DNA from: Oceanicaulis sp. HLUCCA04
GTDB lineage: Bacteria; Pseudomonadota; Alphaproteobacteria; Caulobacterales; Maricaulaceae
Reading direction: 5' to 3'
DNA length: 64,000 nucleotides
NCBI GenBank assembly: GCA_001314625.1
Contig: LJSH01000001.1
Span: forward strand, 744,001 to 808,000
Both the position numbers and the translations under genes were made by a program. Under the pieces are notes generated by a model that was given only the letters and a program-made list of their open reading frames with translations, did not search any database and had not been told where the DNA came from. Numbering within the stretch: the first letter of the stretch is position 1; the number at the start of each line of letters is the position of its first letter. Positions 17,208 to 28,039 of this stretch are shown in pieces.

Positions 17208-18173
17208 TTATTCGTCGTCCGGCGTAGTCAGAACCTGGCCAGGATAAATCAGGTCAGGATCACGTATCTGGCTGCGGTTTGCCTGATAGATAACCGTGTA
17301 CTGGAAGCCGTCACCGTAAAGGCGGCGCGCGATCCGCCAGAGCGAATTGCCTGGCTGGACGACAACACGCTCACCGCCCAGGTCAAGGGATTCGCGGCTG
17401 GCCCGCTCAAACGGCAACGCGATCACGGCTGTTACCCGGCCGTCTTCATCAAGCTGGTCGAGCTGAAGATCATAAACACCCGGTTCAAGACCGGCGCTGG
17501 CCGCTACGCTCCAGCGGCCGGATTCGTCAGCTTGCGTTTCGGCGATCAATTCTCCGTCTGCGAGGATGCGCACCCCGGCACCGGGCTCGGCACGGCCAGA
17601 GAAGATCACCGATCCATTCTCGTCATAATCGACCGTTTCCAGCACCAGCGGTCCGACGCCCACGCCGTCCTGCGGTCCCTGCAGCACGCGGCTGGCCTCG
17701 CCGGGACGGCCAAGCACCACCAGCGGTGTTTCATCACGGGACGCAGGCACGGAGACGACGACGACCTGATCGGAACGCACTTCCTGCCCGTCTGCTGTGC
17801 GCATCAGCAGGCTCAACTCCACCGTTCCGGCAGGAAGCGGATTTTGCAGAATGATGACCCATTCGCCTGCCGGCGTAATGGCCGCGCGGGTCAACTCGTC
17901 CTGATTGACCAGAAGGGCCACTTCCGCGCCCGGCGCGCCGCGCCCCGCAATGACCGCATTACCGCGCGCATCCACGCGAACAACGTCGAAGCTCGGCGGG
18001 GTGAGACTGGAGGCAGGCTGGGCCGGCGTCTGGCGTTCGGTTTGTTCGCCCGCTTCGGCTGGGGCTTGCGGCTCAGGTTCCGCCGAAGGGCGTGTCGCTA
18101 TATACAGCCCGGCCGCGCCGATGGCAGCGACCAGAAGAACAGCAGCGATGATAAAAGACCGCGTGGCAGCCAT
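17208..18173 (-). CDS. LysM-domain membrane-anchored protein with Ig-like repeats
   Basis: The product is 321 residues from the ATG at 18171-18173; the open frame extends further. It has an N-terminal membrane anchor (about residues 5-24), a Pro/Glu linker and beta-rich Ig-like segments (RVDARGNAVIAGRGAPGAEV; YDENGSVIFSGRAEPGAGV). A C-terminal LysM domain follows (VVQPGNSLWRIARRLYGDG ... YPGQVL). LysM binds peptidoglycan, so this is a periplasmic wall-binding protein. It sits downstream of a promoter-length gap and upstream of the ABC exporter, with no clear functional link. Confidence 0.85.
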   Translation of the reverse strand: MAATRSFIIAAVLLVAAIGAAGLYIATRPSAEPEPQAPAEAGEQTERQTPAQPASSLTPPSFDVVRVDARGNAVIAGRGAPGAEVALLVNQDELTRAAITPAGEWVIILQNPLPAGTVELSLLMRTADGQEVRSDQVVVVSVPASRDETPLVVLGRPGEASRVLQGPQDGVGVGPLVLETVDYDENGSVIFSGRAEPGAGVRILADGELIAETQADESGRWSVAASAGLEPGVYDLQLDQLDEDGRVTAVIALPFERASRESLDLGGERVVVQPGNSLWRIARRLYGDGFQYTVIYQANRSQIRDPDLIYPGQVLTTPDDE

Positions 18174-18519
18174 GGCGTTCTCCAGAACGGCGTGCCCCTG
18201 TCGACAAGGCAGGGGCTTCGGTAACGAGTGTTCCCCACACCTCTTGCAAGGCGCGGGCCGCGTCAATGCGCTCCCCTGCCCTGACATTCATGCACACCAT
18301 GCGTGGCAAAAATAGGGAGAGACTGCATACAGCCTCTGCCCGGCGCCGTTCGAGCCCGCAGATCAGCCGCGCGCGGGATGGAAGCTCGGATTTCGCAGGA
18401 TACCGGCCCAAACCAGCGCGGCCTCGTTACACGCGAGATCCGGGACAACCACACCGGCGGCAAGCGGCAACGCACAGACGGGTGCCGATGTCCACATCGT
18501 GCGCCGGTGTCCCGGACGA
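18174..18519. other. Gene-free stretch between gatB and the LysM gene
   Basis: I find no convincing gene, tRNA, terminator or repeat in these 346 bases. Open frames on both strands have no recognisable protein features. The part near 18174-18300 presumably holds the LysM-gene promoter. Confidence 0.6.
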
Positions 18520-20028
<1,509 letters not shown>

Positions 20029-20106
20029 GACAGGGCTCGTTTCGTAAGGATGGGTGGTTCAAGGCATTTAATGTCGCGCATCCGCGCATTTGGCTAGGGA
20101 TTTTGC

Positions 20107-21099
20107 TCACGCCCCGCCCGGCTGGACAATGACCGCGCCGGAGCGCTCGCCGCTCTCCACGCGCTCGTGCGCCTTCACCGTCTCGTCCAGAGACCAGACC
20201 GAATCGATGAGCGGACGCAAAAGACCCGCCTCCAGCGCACTAGTGATGTCGGCGACCGCACTGGCGCGCTGTTCCGATGTAATTGCGTAGAGGAAGATGC
20301 CGCGCAAGCTGACATTCCTGAACATCAGGGGATAGGCCGGAAAGACAGGCTCGCGTTCGGTTTCAGAGCCGTACCAGGCCAGCGTGCCGTGCTCGGCTAT
20401 CAGCTTTGCGGACTGGGCAAAATTACCGCCCAGCTCAACCTCGACAATATGATCGACGCCTGCACCGCCGGTATCGGCAAGCACAGCCTCCACGACATCC
20501 TGCTGGCGGTAATTGATCACGTGATCGGCGCCTGCGGCCATGGCGATGGCGGCCTTCGCGGCGCTGGAAACGGTGGTGATGATCTTTTCGGCGCCCGCCC
20601 ATTTGGCGATCTGGATCGCGCTATGACCGACCGCGCCCGCCCCGCCGGTCACCAGCACCGTCTTGCCCGCGACTGCGCCATCGCAGAACAGCGCCCGATG
20701 GGCCGTCATCGCCGGAATACCCAGCGCGGCCCCGGCCTTCACCGATATCTGGTCTGGCAGGGGAATGGCGTGCTCTGCGGGCAGCACGCATACTTCCGCG
20801 CACGTGCCCCCCGAACGCTTATAGGCCGCGCTGAACAGCCAGACGCGCTCGCCCAGCCGCGCCGGATCCACGCCCTCGCCGACAGCCTTGATGACTCCTG
20901 CGCCATCGGAATGGGGTATCTGCAGCGGGACTGCCATGGGCCCGCGCGCGCCGGATCGTATCTTCACGTCGGACGGGTTTACGCCAGACGCCTGAACCGT
21001 CACGGCTACCTCGCCCGGACCGGGCAAGGGTTCGGCGCGCTCGCCCAGCGTCAGCACATCGCTGGCCGCGCCCTGCTTTTCATACCAGATGGCTTTCAC
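20107..21099 (-). CDS. Zinc-type MDR oxidoreductase (NADPH:quinone reductase-like)
   Basis: The 330-residue product is a medium-chain dehydrogenase/reductase. It has the GroES-like N-terminal domain (SGVNPSDVKIRSGARG; HSDGAGVIKAVGEGV) and a Rossmann domain with VTGGAGAVGHSAIQIAKWAG. No structural-zinc cysteine cluster is seen, which fits the quinone oxidoreductase branch despite the general family name. It overlaps the upstream small membrane protein by 4 nt and lies between gatA and gatB on the same strand. Confidence 0.85.
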   Translation of the reverse strand: MKAIWYEKQGAASDVLTLGERAEPLPGPGEVAVTVQASGVNPSDVKIRSGARGPMAVPLQIPHSDGAGVIKAVGEGVDPARLGERVWLFSAAYKRSGGTCAEVCVLPAEHAIPLPDQISVKAGAALGIPAMTAHRALFCDGAVAGKTVLVTGGAGAVGHSAIQIAKWAGAEKIITTVSSAAKAAIAMAAGADHVINYRQQDVVEAVLADTGGAGVDHIVEVELGGNFAQSAKLIAEHGTLAWYGSETEREPVFPAYPLMFRNVSLRGIFLYAITSEQRASAVADITSALEAGLLRPLIDSVWSLDETVKAHERVESGERSGAVIVQPGGA

Positions 21100-21323
21100 T
21101 CAGGTCTGTCCCGATCGGCTTTGCGCGCATTGTCCGCCAGGCCATCAACCCACACTTTGAGCCGCCGGGCAAACAGGAGCGTGCCAATGCCGGCTGCGCC
21201 AAACAAAAGCAGGGCGATACCAATCGCACGAAGGCCGGTGCCCTCGCCGAACCGGCCGGACAATATCGCCGCGCCCAGAATGGTGACACCGCAAAGCGGG
21301 ATGAGGATGATGGTGGGATTCAT
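21096..21323 (-). CDS. Small two-helix membrane protein, unknown function
   Basis: The 75-residue product (ATG at 21321-21323, with a TAGGA-type ribosome-binding site overlapping the end of gatA) has two membrane segments, about residues 3-22 and 31-53, and a charged tail. I do not recognise the family. It begins 6 bases after the gatA stop and overlaps the next gene by 4 nt, so it is clearly translated within the gatCA-orf-oxidoreductase-gatB unit. Confidence 0.6.
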   Translation of the reverse strand: MNPTIILIPLCGVTILGAAILSGRFGEGTGLRAIGIALLLFGAAGIGTLLFARRLKVWVDGLADNARKADRDRPE

Positions 21324-21328
21324 TGGTC

Positions 21329-22807
21329 CTACCACCATCTCTCCGGCTTCGCCGTGAACCCTGCTGCATCCTCGATGGCGGCGGCAACGGAGAACATGGT
21401 TTCCTCGTCCAGAGCGGGGGTGATCACCTGCAGGCCAAGCGGCAGGCCTTGCCCGTCGAGGCCAGCGGGCACGCTGATAGCCGGGATACCGGCGATATTG
21501 GCCGTCACCGTGAAAATGTCGTTGAGATACATCTCGATCGGGTCGGCCTTGGACTTGGAGCCGATGCCGAAGGCGGCACTCGGCGTGGTGGGGGTCAGGA
21601 TCGCGTCCACCTTTTCAAACGCGGCCTGGAAATCCTCATAGATGCGGCGGCGCACTTTGAGCGCTTTCACATAATAGGCGTCGTAATAGCCCGCCGAGAG
21701 CACATAGGTGCCAATCAGGATGCGGCGCTGGACTTCGGTACCGAACCCGGCTGCGCGCGTCTTCTCATAAGTGTCGATAAGATCCTCGCCATCCACGCGC
21801 AGGCCATAGCGCATGCCGTCATAGCGCGCGAGGTTGGAGGAGGCTTCGGCCGGCGCGATGATGTAATAGGCGGGCAGCGCGTATTTCGTCATCGGCAGCG
21901 AGATGTCGACAATCTCGCACCCCTGCGCCTTTAGCCAGTCCACGCCCTTGCTCCAGAGCGTGTCGATCTCGCCGGGCATGCCGTCCATGCGGTATTCCCT
22001 GGGCACACCGATGCGCAGGCCTTTGACCGGCTTGTCGCATGCGCCCAGCATGTCCGGCACCGCGCCGGGATAGCTGGTGGAATCCTTCGGATCATGGCCC
22101 GACATGGTTTGCGTCAGCAGCGCACTGTCGCGCACCGTTTTGCCAAAGGCGCCGGGGTGATCGAGCGAGGAGGCAAACGCCACCACGCCCCAGCGTGAGC
22201 AGCGGCCATAGGTCGGCTTCACGCCGACAAGCCCGGTAAACGCCGCAGGCTGGCGGATGGAGCCGCCCGTATCGGTGCCGGTCGCGCCATAGCCGATCCC
22301 GGCAGAGAGCGCGGCCACAGACCCTCCCGAAGAGCCACCCGGCACCAGCTTCTCGGTTGAGCCCTTGGCACGCCACGGATTGACCACGGGGCCGGTGGCA
22401 GCGGTTTCGTTGGAAGAGCCCATGGCGAACTCGTCCATGGAGGATTTCGCCACCATCACCGCGCCCTCATTCCAGAGGTTTTGCGTGACACTGGATTCGT
22501 ATTCGGGCTTGAAGCCTTTGAGAATGTTGGAGGAGGCGGTGGTCTCGACGCCCTTGACCGCGAACAGATCCTTGATGACCAGCGGCACACCTTCCAGCAC
22601 GCCCGCCTCGCCCTTCGCCCGGCGTGCGTCGGAGGCCTTTGCCATGGAAAGCGCATGATCGGGATCAATCACCGTGAAGCAGTTGAGCGCGCCTTGCGCG
22701 TCTTCAGCCGCTTTCACATGGGCTGCGGTCAGCTCGGCGCTGGAGGCATCACCTTTTGCCAGAGCGTCGCGGGCTTCGAGCAGGCTCATCGAAAACATGT
22801 CGGACAT
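21329..22807 (-). CDS. gatA: Asp-tRNA(Asn)/Glu-tRNA(Gln) amidotransferase subunit A
   Basis: GatA is the amidase-signature subunit that frees ammonia from glutamine. The 492-residue product shows the Ser-cisSer-Lys triad: [10 protein letters not shown] (Lys), [12 protein letters not shown] and [17 protein letters not shown]. It also shows [20 protein letters not shown]. Length is typical. It starts 6 bases after gatC, and the two are certainly cotranscribed. Confidence 0.97.
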   Translation of the reverse strand: MSDMFSMSLLEARDALAKGDASSAELTAAHVKAAEDAQGALNCFTVIDPDHALSMAKASDARRAKGEAGVLEGVPLVIKDLFAVKGVETTASSNILKGFKPEYESSVTQNLWNEGAVMVAKSSMDEFAMGSSNETAATGPVVNPWRAKGSTEKLVPGGSSGGSVAALSAGIGYGATGTDTGGSIRQPAAFTGLVGVKPTYGRCSRWGVVAFASSLDHPGAFGKTVRDSALLTQTMSGHDPKDSTSYPGAVPDMLGACDKPVKGLRIGVPREYRMDGMPGEIDTLWSKGVDWLKAQGCEIVDISLPMTKYALPAYYIIAPAEASSNLARYDGMRYGLRVDGEDLIDTYEKTRAAGFGTEVQRRILIGTYVLSAGYYDAYYVKALKVRRRIYEDFQAAFEKVDAILTPTTPSAAFGIGSKSKADPIEMYLNDIFTVTANIAGIPAISVPAGLDGQGLPLGLQVITPALDEETMFSVAAAIEDAAGFTAKPERWW

Positions 22808-22813
22808 ACCCGC

Positions 22814-23101
22814 CTACTCCACGCTTTTCGGGACGACGAAAAAGCCTTCTTCGGCCTTCGGCGCATTCTTCAGGACTTTTTCGCGGATTTCCCCATCGGT
22901 AACGGTGTCATCGCGCAGCGGTAAAGGCGTGGAGACGGGCGTGGTCATCGGCTCGACGCCATCAACATCCACCTCGTTCAGCATTTCCACCCATGCGAGG
23001 ATGCCATTGAGTTCGCCGGTGAGCTTTGCCACGCGGTCCTTGGGTTCGGCGATACGGGCAAGCCGGGCGATCCGGCGGACATCGTCCTCAGATACGGACA
23101 T
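22814..23101 (-). CDS. gatC: Asp-tRNA(Asn)/Glu-tRNA(Gln) amidotransferase subunit C
   Basis: GatC is the small belt subunit that stabilises GatA-GatB. The ATG at 23099-23101 gives 95 residues beginning MSVSEDDVRRIARLARI, with the family segments LTGELNGILAWVEMLNEVD and PLRDDTVTDG. The open frame runs on to 23932, but that part is antisense to the Dsb-like gene. It is divergent from that gene, with the promoter of both in 23102-23260. Confidence 0.95.
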   Translation of the reverse strand: MSVSEDDVRRIARLARIAEPKDRVAKLTGELNGILAWVEMLNEVDVDGVEPMTTPVSTPLPLRDDTVTDGEIREKVLKNAPKAEEGFFVVPKSVE

Positions 23102-23260
23102 GGGACGCGCACTCCATCTGGACAGGAAAACCAGCGGCCTGAGTAACAACGCGCCCCGCGCCGCGCAAGCGCTCCTGCCCTCGCCGCTGGCCTTGGGCTG
23201 CACCCTATGGCTAGATTGCTGCAAATCCGCACATTGCGCCCGCCAAATGGAGCATTTGCC

Positions 23261-23992
23261 ATGGCCTTTGATTTCGCCCGAACCCTTGTCCCAGCATTTG
23301 CCGCTGCTACCGCTCTGGCGCTTTCTGCCTGCGGAGGCAATTCCGGCGCCGCCGATGACCGCAGCACCTTCGAGCGCGAAGGCGATTACGCGCGGGGGTC
23401 TGTCGACGCACCTGTGGTGATGATTGAGTACGCGTCGACCGCCTGCGGTGGCTGCGCGGCGTTCCATGCCGGCGTCTACCCTACCTTGAACCAGTATATC
23501 GAGGATGGCACGCTGCGCCTTGTCTTCCGCGAGATGCTGACCGGCTCCGCAGAACTGGCTCTGGCCGGCTTCATGCTGGCGCGTTGCTCGGGTGAGGAGC
23601 GCTATTTCGATGTGATCGACGTGCTCTTCGAGCAGCAGCAGGCTATCTTCATGGCGGCGCAGCGTGGCCAGGCCCGCCAGCAATTCCAGACCATCGCCCG
23701 CTCCGCTGGCCTGTCTGACGAGGAATTCCGCGCCTGCATGTCCGATGAAAGCGCCGTGGAAGCGATCAACGCGGCCAATCAGCAAGCCGCACGTGACGGC
23801 ATCAATGCCACGCCCAGCTTCATCATCAACGGCGTCAATGTCCAGGCCAATCGCGCTCCCGACGGTTCCGGCGTCATCTATTTTGCCGGCGACACCCCCA
23901 TCGAGGACGAGGAGGGCACCGTCCCGGCGCAATTCACCGGCGACAGCTTCTCACGAATCATCGAGTATTTCCGGTCTCGCGCCGAGGAGTAG
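23261..23992 (+). CDS. DsbA-like thioredoxin-fold lipoprotein (CGGC active site)
   Basis: The 243-residue product has a lipoprotein signal (lipobox LSAC, about residues 21-24) and a thioredoxin_4/DsbA fold. The redox motif is CGGC in EYASTACGGCAAFHAGVYP, and the cis-proline loop is NATPSFIINGV. Most alphaproteobacterial DsbA-like proteins have CPxC motifs, so the CGGC may change the redox potential. The ATG at 23261 was chosen for its signal sequence. It precedes smc by 91 bases on the same strand. It probably acts in the periplasm as an oxidase or isomerase. Confidence 0.85.
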   Translation: MAFDFARTLVPAFAAATALALSACGGNSGAADDRSTFEREGDYARGSVDAPVVMIEYASTACGGCAAFHAGVYPTLNQYIEDGTLRLVFREMLTGSAELALAGFMLARCSGEERYFDVIDVLFEQQQAIFMAAQRGQARQQFQTIARSAGLSDEEFRACMSDESAVEAINAANQQAARDGINATPSFIINGVNVQANRAPDGSGVIYFAGDTPIEDEEGTVPAQFTGDSFSRIIEYFRSRAEE

Positions 23993-24083
23993 CCTTCGCG
24001 CGAACTGGTGGCATAGTGAAGCCGCAAGCGGATGACTGCAAAGCAGCGGCGCGGGGCTTCAGGCGGGTTTCAGGAGACGTCTG

Positions 24084-27000
24084 GTGAAGTTCACCCGTCT
24101 GCGCGTTACGGGATTCAAGTCCTTCGTCGATCCGGCAGAGCTGCGCATTGATGCCGGCCTGACGGGCGTTATCGGCCCGAATGGCTGCGGCAAGTCCAAC
24201 GTGCTTGAAGCCCTGCGCTGGGTTATGGGGGCCACGTCTGCCAAGTCACTGCGCGGCAGCGGCATGGAAGAGTTGATCTTCTCCGGCACAGCCACCCGCC
24301 CGGCGCGCGACCGCGCCGAAGCCATCCTGACAATCGACAATTCCGACCGGCGCGCGCCTGCCCGTTTCAACGATGCCGACATTCTGGAAGTCACCCGGCG
24401 CATCGCGCGCGGCAAGGGCTCTGACTACAAGATCAACGGCGAGGAAGTGCGCGCCAAAGACGTGCAGCTTCTATTCGCCGATGCCGGCACCGGCGCGAAC
24501 TCGCCTGCCCTCGTGCGTCAGGGCCAGATCAGCGAACTGATCAATGCCAAGCCGGAGAACCGCCGCCGGGTACTGGAAGAAGCCGCTGGCGTGGCCGGTC
24601 TGCGGGCGCGGCGCCACGAAGCCCAGCTGCGCCTGAATGCGGCGGAAGCGAATCTGGACCGTCTTCAGGAAGTCGTCGATACGCTGCAGAGCCGCTATGA
24701 AGGCCTGCAAAAGCAGGCTCGCCAGGCGGGCCGCTATCGCAAGCTGTCAGCCGAAATCCGCGAACTGGAAGCCGTGTTGTGGCTGCGCCGCTGGCAGGAA
24801 GCCAGCGAGGCAGCGGCAGGCGCGCGCGAGCACCTTGCAGCCTGTGAGGTGCTCGTCGCAGAGGCCGCGCGTGTGGCGGCGTCAGCGACCAGTGCCGCCG
24901 AAGCGGCCACCAACGCCGTGGGGCCGCTGCGTGAGCGCGAGGCGGAGGCATCAGCGGCGCTGCGCCTGCTGGAGCGCGAACGCGACACGCTCGAGCGCGA
25001 CATTGATCAGGCCAAAGCCAATATCGCCCGCCTGAACGCCCGGCTTGAGGAGCTGGCATCCAGCAAGGCGCGCGAAAGCGAGCTGTCCGCTGAGGCCACC
25101 CAGTCGCTGGAGCGCGTGCGGGCATCACTGAAAACCCTGCAGGGCGAGCTGGCCGGCGATGCGCAGCTGCAAGCGCGCGCCGAAGCGGCGATGAGCGAAG
25201 CAGACGCCGGGCGCAGCGAGGCCGAACGCACGCTCGATCAGGCCAGCGCAAGACTGGCCGAGGTGAAAGCCGCACGCGAGGCCGCCCGGCGCGACAGCGA
25301 CAATGCCCGCCGCCGGTTTGAGTCATTGCGTCAGGAAGCAGACGAAGCCGCTGCGCGGGCCGCCGAACTGCCTGCCGATGACGGGCCGGGGCTGGAAGCG
25401 CTGGAAGCGGCTCTGGCCGAAGCCAATGCAGCGGCAGATGCCGCCCGGTCGCAGCTGGCTGATACAGAAGCGGCCAGCGCCGCGCTCAACGAAAGCGCCA
25501 GTGCCGCCCGCGACGCGTTGCGTACAGCCGAGGCTGAAACACAAGCACTGTCGCGCGAAGCCGACAGCTTGCGCCGCCTCGTCGCCTCCGGTGACAGCGA
25601 TGGCGGTCTGGTGGAGCAGGTGCGGGCAAAGCCGGGCACCGAGAAAGCCCTGGCTGCCGCGCTCGGCGATGATCTGGAAGCGGGCCTTGCCGCGGACGCG
25701 CCTCGCCGCTGGACCGGCAGCGCCGCCATGCCGCCCTCCCTGCCATCGGGCGTGACGGCGCTCAGTGATGTGGTTGAGGCCCCTGCAGCCCTGAAGGCGC
25801 GGCTGGAATCCATCGGGCTGGTCGAGGATGAGGATCTGGAGCGGCTGGCCGGTCTGTTGCGGCCCGGCCAGCGCCTCGTGACACTGGACGGCGCGCTGCG
25901 GCGCTGGGACGGCTTTGCCGCCAATGCCGGCGCGCCTTCAAGCGCCGCTATCCGGCTGGAGACCCGCAACCGGCTGGATGCCACACTGAACGAACTGACG
26001 GCCGCGCAAGACCGCGAAGCGGCGTCGCGTGCCCTTCATAAGAAAAGTTCGGCGGCAGCGTCTGAAGCTGCGGCTGCGCACAGCCAGTCACGTAACGCGC
26101 TGGATCTCGCCCAGCATCAGGTGCGCGATGCTGAACGCGCATTGAGCGAGGGCAGAGAGGCAGCCGTGCGCGCCGAAGCGCGCCGGGCCAATCTTGTCGA
26201 CACCGCCCGGCGCCTCGACACCGAAGCAGCCAGCGCAAAAGAAGCGCTGGCCGAGGCCGAAGCGGTCTTGCAGCAGGCAATGAATGCCGACGACGGCAGT
26301 ATGGCACTGGAGGAAGCCCGCACGCAGGCCGAGCGCGCGCGTGCAGCCGCCGCCGACGCCCGCGCAGCACTGGAATCAGCGCGCCGCGATGCCCAGAGCC
26401 GGCGCCACCGCCTGGCCGGACTGGAACGCGAGGAAGCCGACTGGGCACGCCGCGCGCAAAGCGCTGCGGAGCGTCTGGCCGATATCAACACAGCGCAGGC
26501 GGAGACACGCTGCGCGCTCGCGGAAGCCGAATCGGTCCCTGCACAGCTCGAAGACCGGCGCAGCGTCATTTTCGATCAGCTGGGAGAGGCCGAATCGCGC
26601 GCGCGGCTGGCCCGCAGCGAAGTCGAGACTGCCGAAACCCGGCTGCGCGAGGCGGACTCAACCCTGCGCGCGGCCGAACGCGAGGCAAGCAGCGCCCGGG
26701 AGGCGCGTGCCGCTGCCGCGGCTACGCTGGAAGGCACCGAGGCGCGAATCACCGAGACCGCCGAACGTCTGGCAGACGCCACCGGCGAAACACCCGAAGC
26801 CCTTCAAACCCGCTCCGGTGCCAGCGAGTATGTCAGCCTGTCATCTGGCGAACTTGAGCGCCGGCTGGACGAGGCCCGCCTGTCACGCGAGCGGCTGGGC
26901 GCCGTAAACCTGCGTGCTGACGAAGAAGCCGAGGAGCTTACCTCCGAGCGTGACCGGCTGACGGCTGAGCGCGATGATCTGCTGCAGGCGATCGCCCGCT

Positions 27001-27521
27001 TGCGCAAAGCGGTGGACACCCTGTCTCGCGAAGGCCGGGCGCGGCTTCTCGCCGCATTCGAGGTGGTGGACGGTCATTTCCGCCAGCTCTTTGGCACCCT
27101 GTTTGGCGGCGGCGAAGCCGAGCTGCGCCTGACCGAGCACGACGACCCGCTGGAAGCCGGCCTTGAAATCATGGCCTGCCCGCCGGGCAAAAAGATGGAA
27201 ACGATGTCGCTGATGTCGGGCGGCGAGCAGGCACTCACCGCTACAGCGCTGATTTTTGCCGTCTTCCTGTCGAACCCGGCGCCGGTTTGTGTGCTCGATG
27301 AGGTCGATGCGCCGCTTGATGACGCCAATGTCGACCGCTTCTGCCGAATGCTGGAGGAGATGCGAGAGCTGACAGACACCCGCTTCCTGATCATTACGCA
27401 CAACCCGGTCACGATGAGCCGGATGGACCGTCTGTTCGGCGTCACGATGGGCGAACAGGGCGTCTCGCAGCTGGTGTCGGTGAACCTGCGTGCGGCAGAA
27501 GCGCTCCTCGCAGCGGAATAG
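24084..27521 (+). CDS. smc: Chromosome segregation/condensin ATPase SMC
   Basis: SMC forms the loop-extruding condensin with ScpA and ScpB (1.4-2.2 kb here). The 1145-residue product has an N-terminal head with Walker A GPNGCGKSN and SGMEELIFSGT, and a first coiled coil. A hinge region follows at about 500-640 (EQVRAKPGTEKALAAALGDD), then a second coiled coil. The C-terminal head has signature LMSGGEQALTATAL and Walker B VCVLDEVDAPLDD. The start is a GTG at 24084 behind AGGAG. The coils are exceptionally Ala/Arg/Glu-rich. Confidence 0.97.
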   Translation: MKFTRLRVTGFKSFVDPAELRIDAGLTGVIGPNGCGKSNVLEALRWVMGATSAKSLRGSGMEELIFSGTATRPARDRAEAILTIDNSDRRAPARFNDADILEVTRRIARGKGSDYKINGEEVRAKDVQLLFADAGTGANSPALVRQGQISELINAKPENRRRVLEEAAGVAGLRARRHEAQLRLNAAEANLDRLQEVVDTLQSRYEGLQKQARQAGRYRKLSAEIRELEAVLWLRRWQEASEAAAGAREHLAACEVLVAEAARVAASATSAAEAATNAVGPLREREAEASAALRLLERERDTLERDIDQAKANIARLNARLEELASSKARESELSAEATQSLERVRASLKTLQGELAGDAQLQARAEAAMSEADAGRSEAERTLDQASARLAEVKAAREAARRDSDNARRRFESLRQEADEAAARAAELPADDGPGLEALEAALAEANAAADAARSQLADTEAASAALNESASAARDALRTAEAETQALSREADSLRRLVASGDSDGGLVEQVRAKPGTEKALAAALGDDLEAGLAADAPRRWTGSAAMPPSLPSGVTALSDVVEAPAALKARLESIGLVEDEDLERLAGLLRPGQRLVTLDGALRRWDGFAANAGAPSSAAIRLETRNRLDATLNELTAAQDREAASRALHKKSSAAASEAAAAHSQSRNALDLAQHQVRDAERALSEGREAAVRAEARRANLVDTARRLDTEAASAKEALAEAEAVLQQAMNADDGSMALEEARTQAERARAAAADARAALESARRDAQSRRHRLAGLEREEADWARRAQSAAERLADINTAQAETRCALAEAESVPAQLEDRRSVIFDQLGEAESRARLARSEVETAETRLREADSTLRAAEREASSAREARAAAAATLEGTEARITETAERLADATGETPEALQTRSGASEYVSLSSGELERRLDEARLSRERLGAVNLRADEEAEELTSERDRLTAERDDLLQAIARLRKAVDTLSREGRARLLAAFEVVDGHFRQLFGTLFGGGEAELRLTEHDDPLEAGLEIMACPPGKKMETMSLMSGGEQALTATALIFAVFLSNPAPVCVLDEVDAPLDDANVDRFCRMLEEMRELTDTRFLIITHNPVTMSRMDRLFGVTMGEQGVSQLVSVNLRAAEALLAAE

Positions 27522-27528
27522 CCAAAAA

Positions 27529-27553
27529 CATCAAATTTTTCCGGTATTTGATG
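27529..27553. other. AT-rich dyad CATCAAAT...ATTTGATG after smc
   Basis: An 8-bp perfect inverted repeat (27529-27536 and 27546-27553) with a 9-nt loop starts 8 bases after the smc stop and 16 bases before the -35 of the proposed atp promoter. The stem is too AT-rich for a classic terminator and lacks a clear T-run after the 3' arm. It could be a weak terminator or a regulator site for the atp operon. Confidence 0.4.
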
Positions 27554-27568
27554 CCCGTCTCCGGTCAC

Positions 27569-27595
27569 TTGACTTGTCTATAGCCCGCTTATAGT
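27569..27595 (+). promoter_or_regulatory. Probable sigma70-type promoter of the F0 ATP synthase operon
   Basis: TTGACT (27569-27574) and TATAGT (27590-27595) are separated by 15 nt; TAGTGT two bases later would give a 17-nt spacer. It lies 48 bases upstream of atpI, the first gene of the operon, in an otherwise G+C-rich region. Confidence 0.5.
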
Positions 27596-27642
27596 GTGCG
27601 CCCGCTTTCCGGGGGCTGTCCTTCGGGAGCAAACAGGCCCTC

Positions 27643-27945
27643 ATGTCCAGTCCCAGCGACCATACGCGCCCTCCAGAACCGGATGATTTCGAGCATCGTC
27701 TTGCCGAGAAACTCAAGGCACGACAGGCACGGCAAGCCAAGGAAAACGCGGCACCATCGGGTTGGGCGACCGGAATGCGCTACGGATCGGAGTTTTTCGG
27801 CGGCGTCATTGCCGGAACGGTCATAGGCCTGTTGGCAGACCATTTCTTCGGCTGGTCGCCCTTCGGGCTGCTTGCCGGGGTCATGCTCGGCTTCGCAGCG
27901 GGTGCGCTCAATATCGTGCGCGCCGTGCGGTCGATGCAGAACTAG
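27643..27945 (+). CDS. atpI: ATP synthase assembly protein AtpI
   Basis: AtpI helps assemble the c-ring of the F0 sector. The 100-residue product has a charged N-terminus and two membrane helices (about residues 50-70 and 74-92) around the family motif GMRYGSEFFGGVIAGTVIG and PFGLLAGVMLGFAAGALNI. It is the first gene of the atpI-B-E-F'-F operon. Alphaproteobacteria typically keep F0 and F1 genes in separate operons, and no F1 gene is seen here. Confidence 0.88.
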   Translation: MSSPSDHTRPPEPDDFEHRLAEKLKARQARQAKENAAPSGWATGMRYGSEFFGGVIAGTVIGLLADHFFGWSPFGLLAGVMLGFAAGALNIVRAVRSMQN

Positions 27946-28039
27946 CACTTGCGCCCCGCGCCGCAGCGCGATAGGGGCGCATCTCATTTACAGGCAGACC
28001 GGATTTCCGGCGCGCCGCAGCACAGTCGAGGGGCCGGGC

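Noticed and set aside
23102-23932. 372-codon gatC frame extending upstream
   Set aside because: The extra part is antisense to the Dsb-like gene; homologous GatC proteins are about 95 residues.
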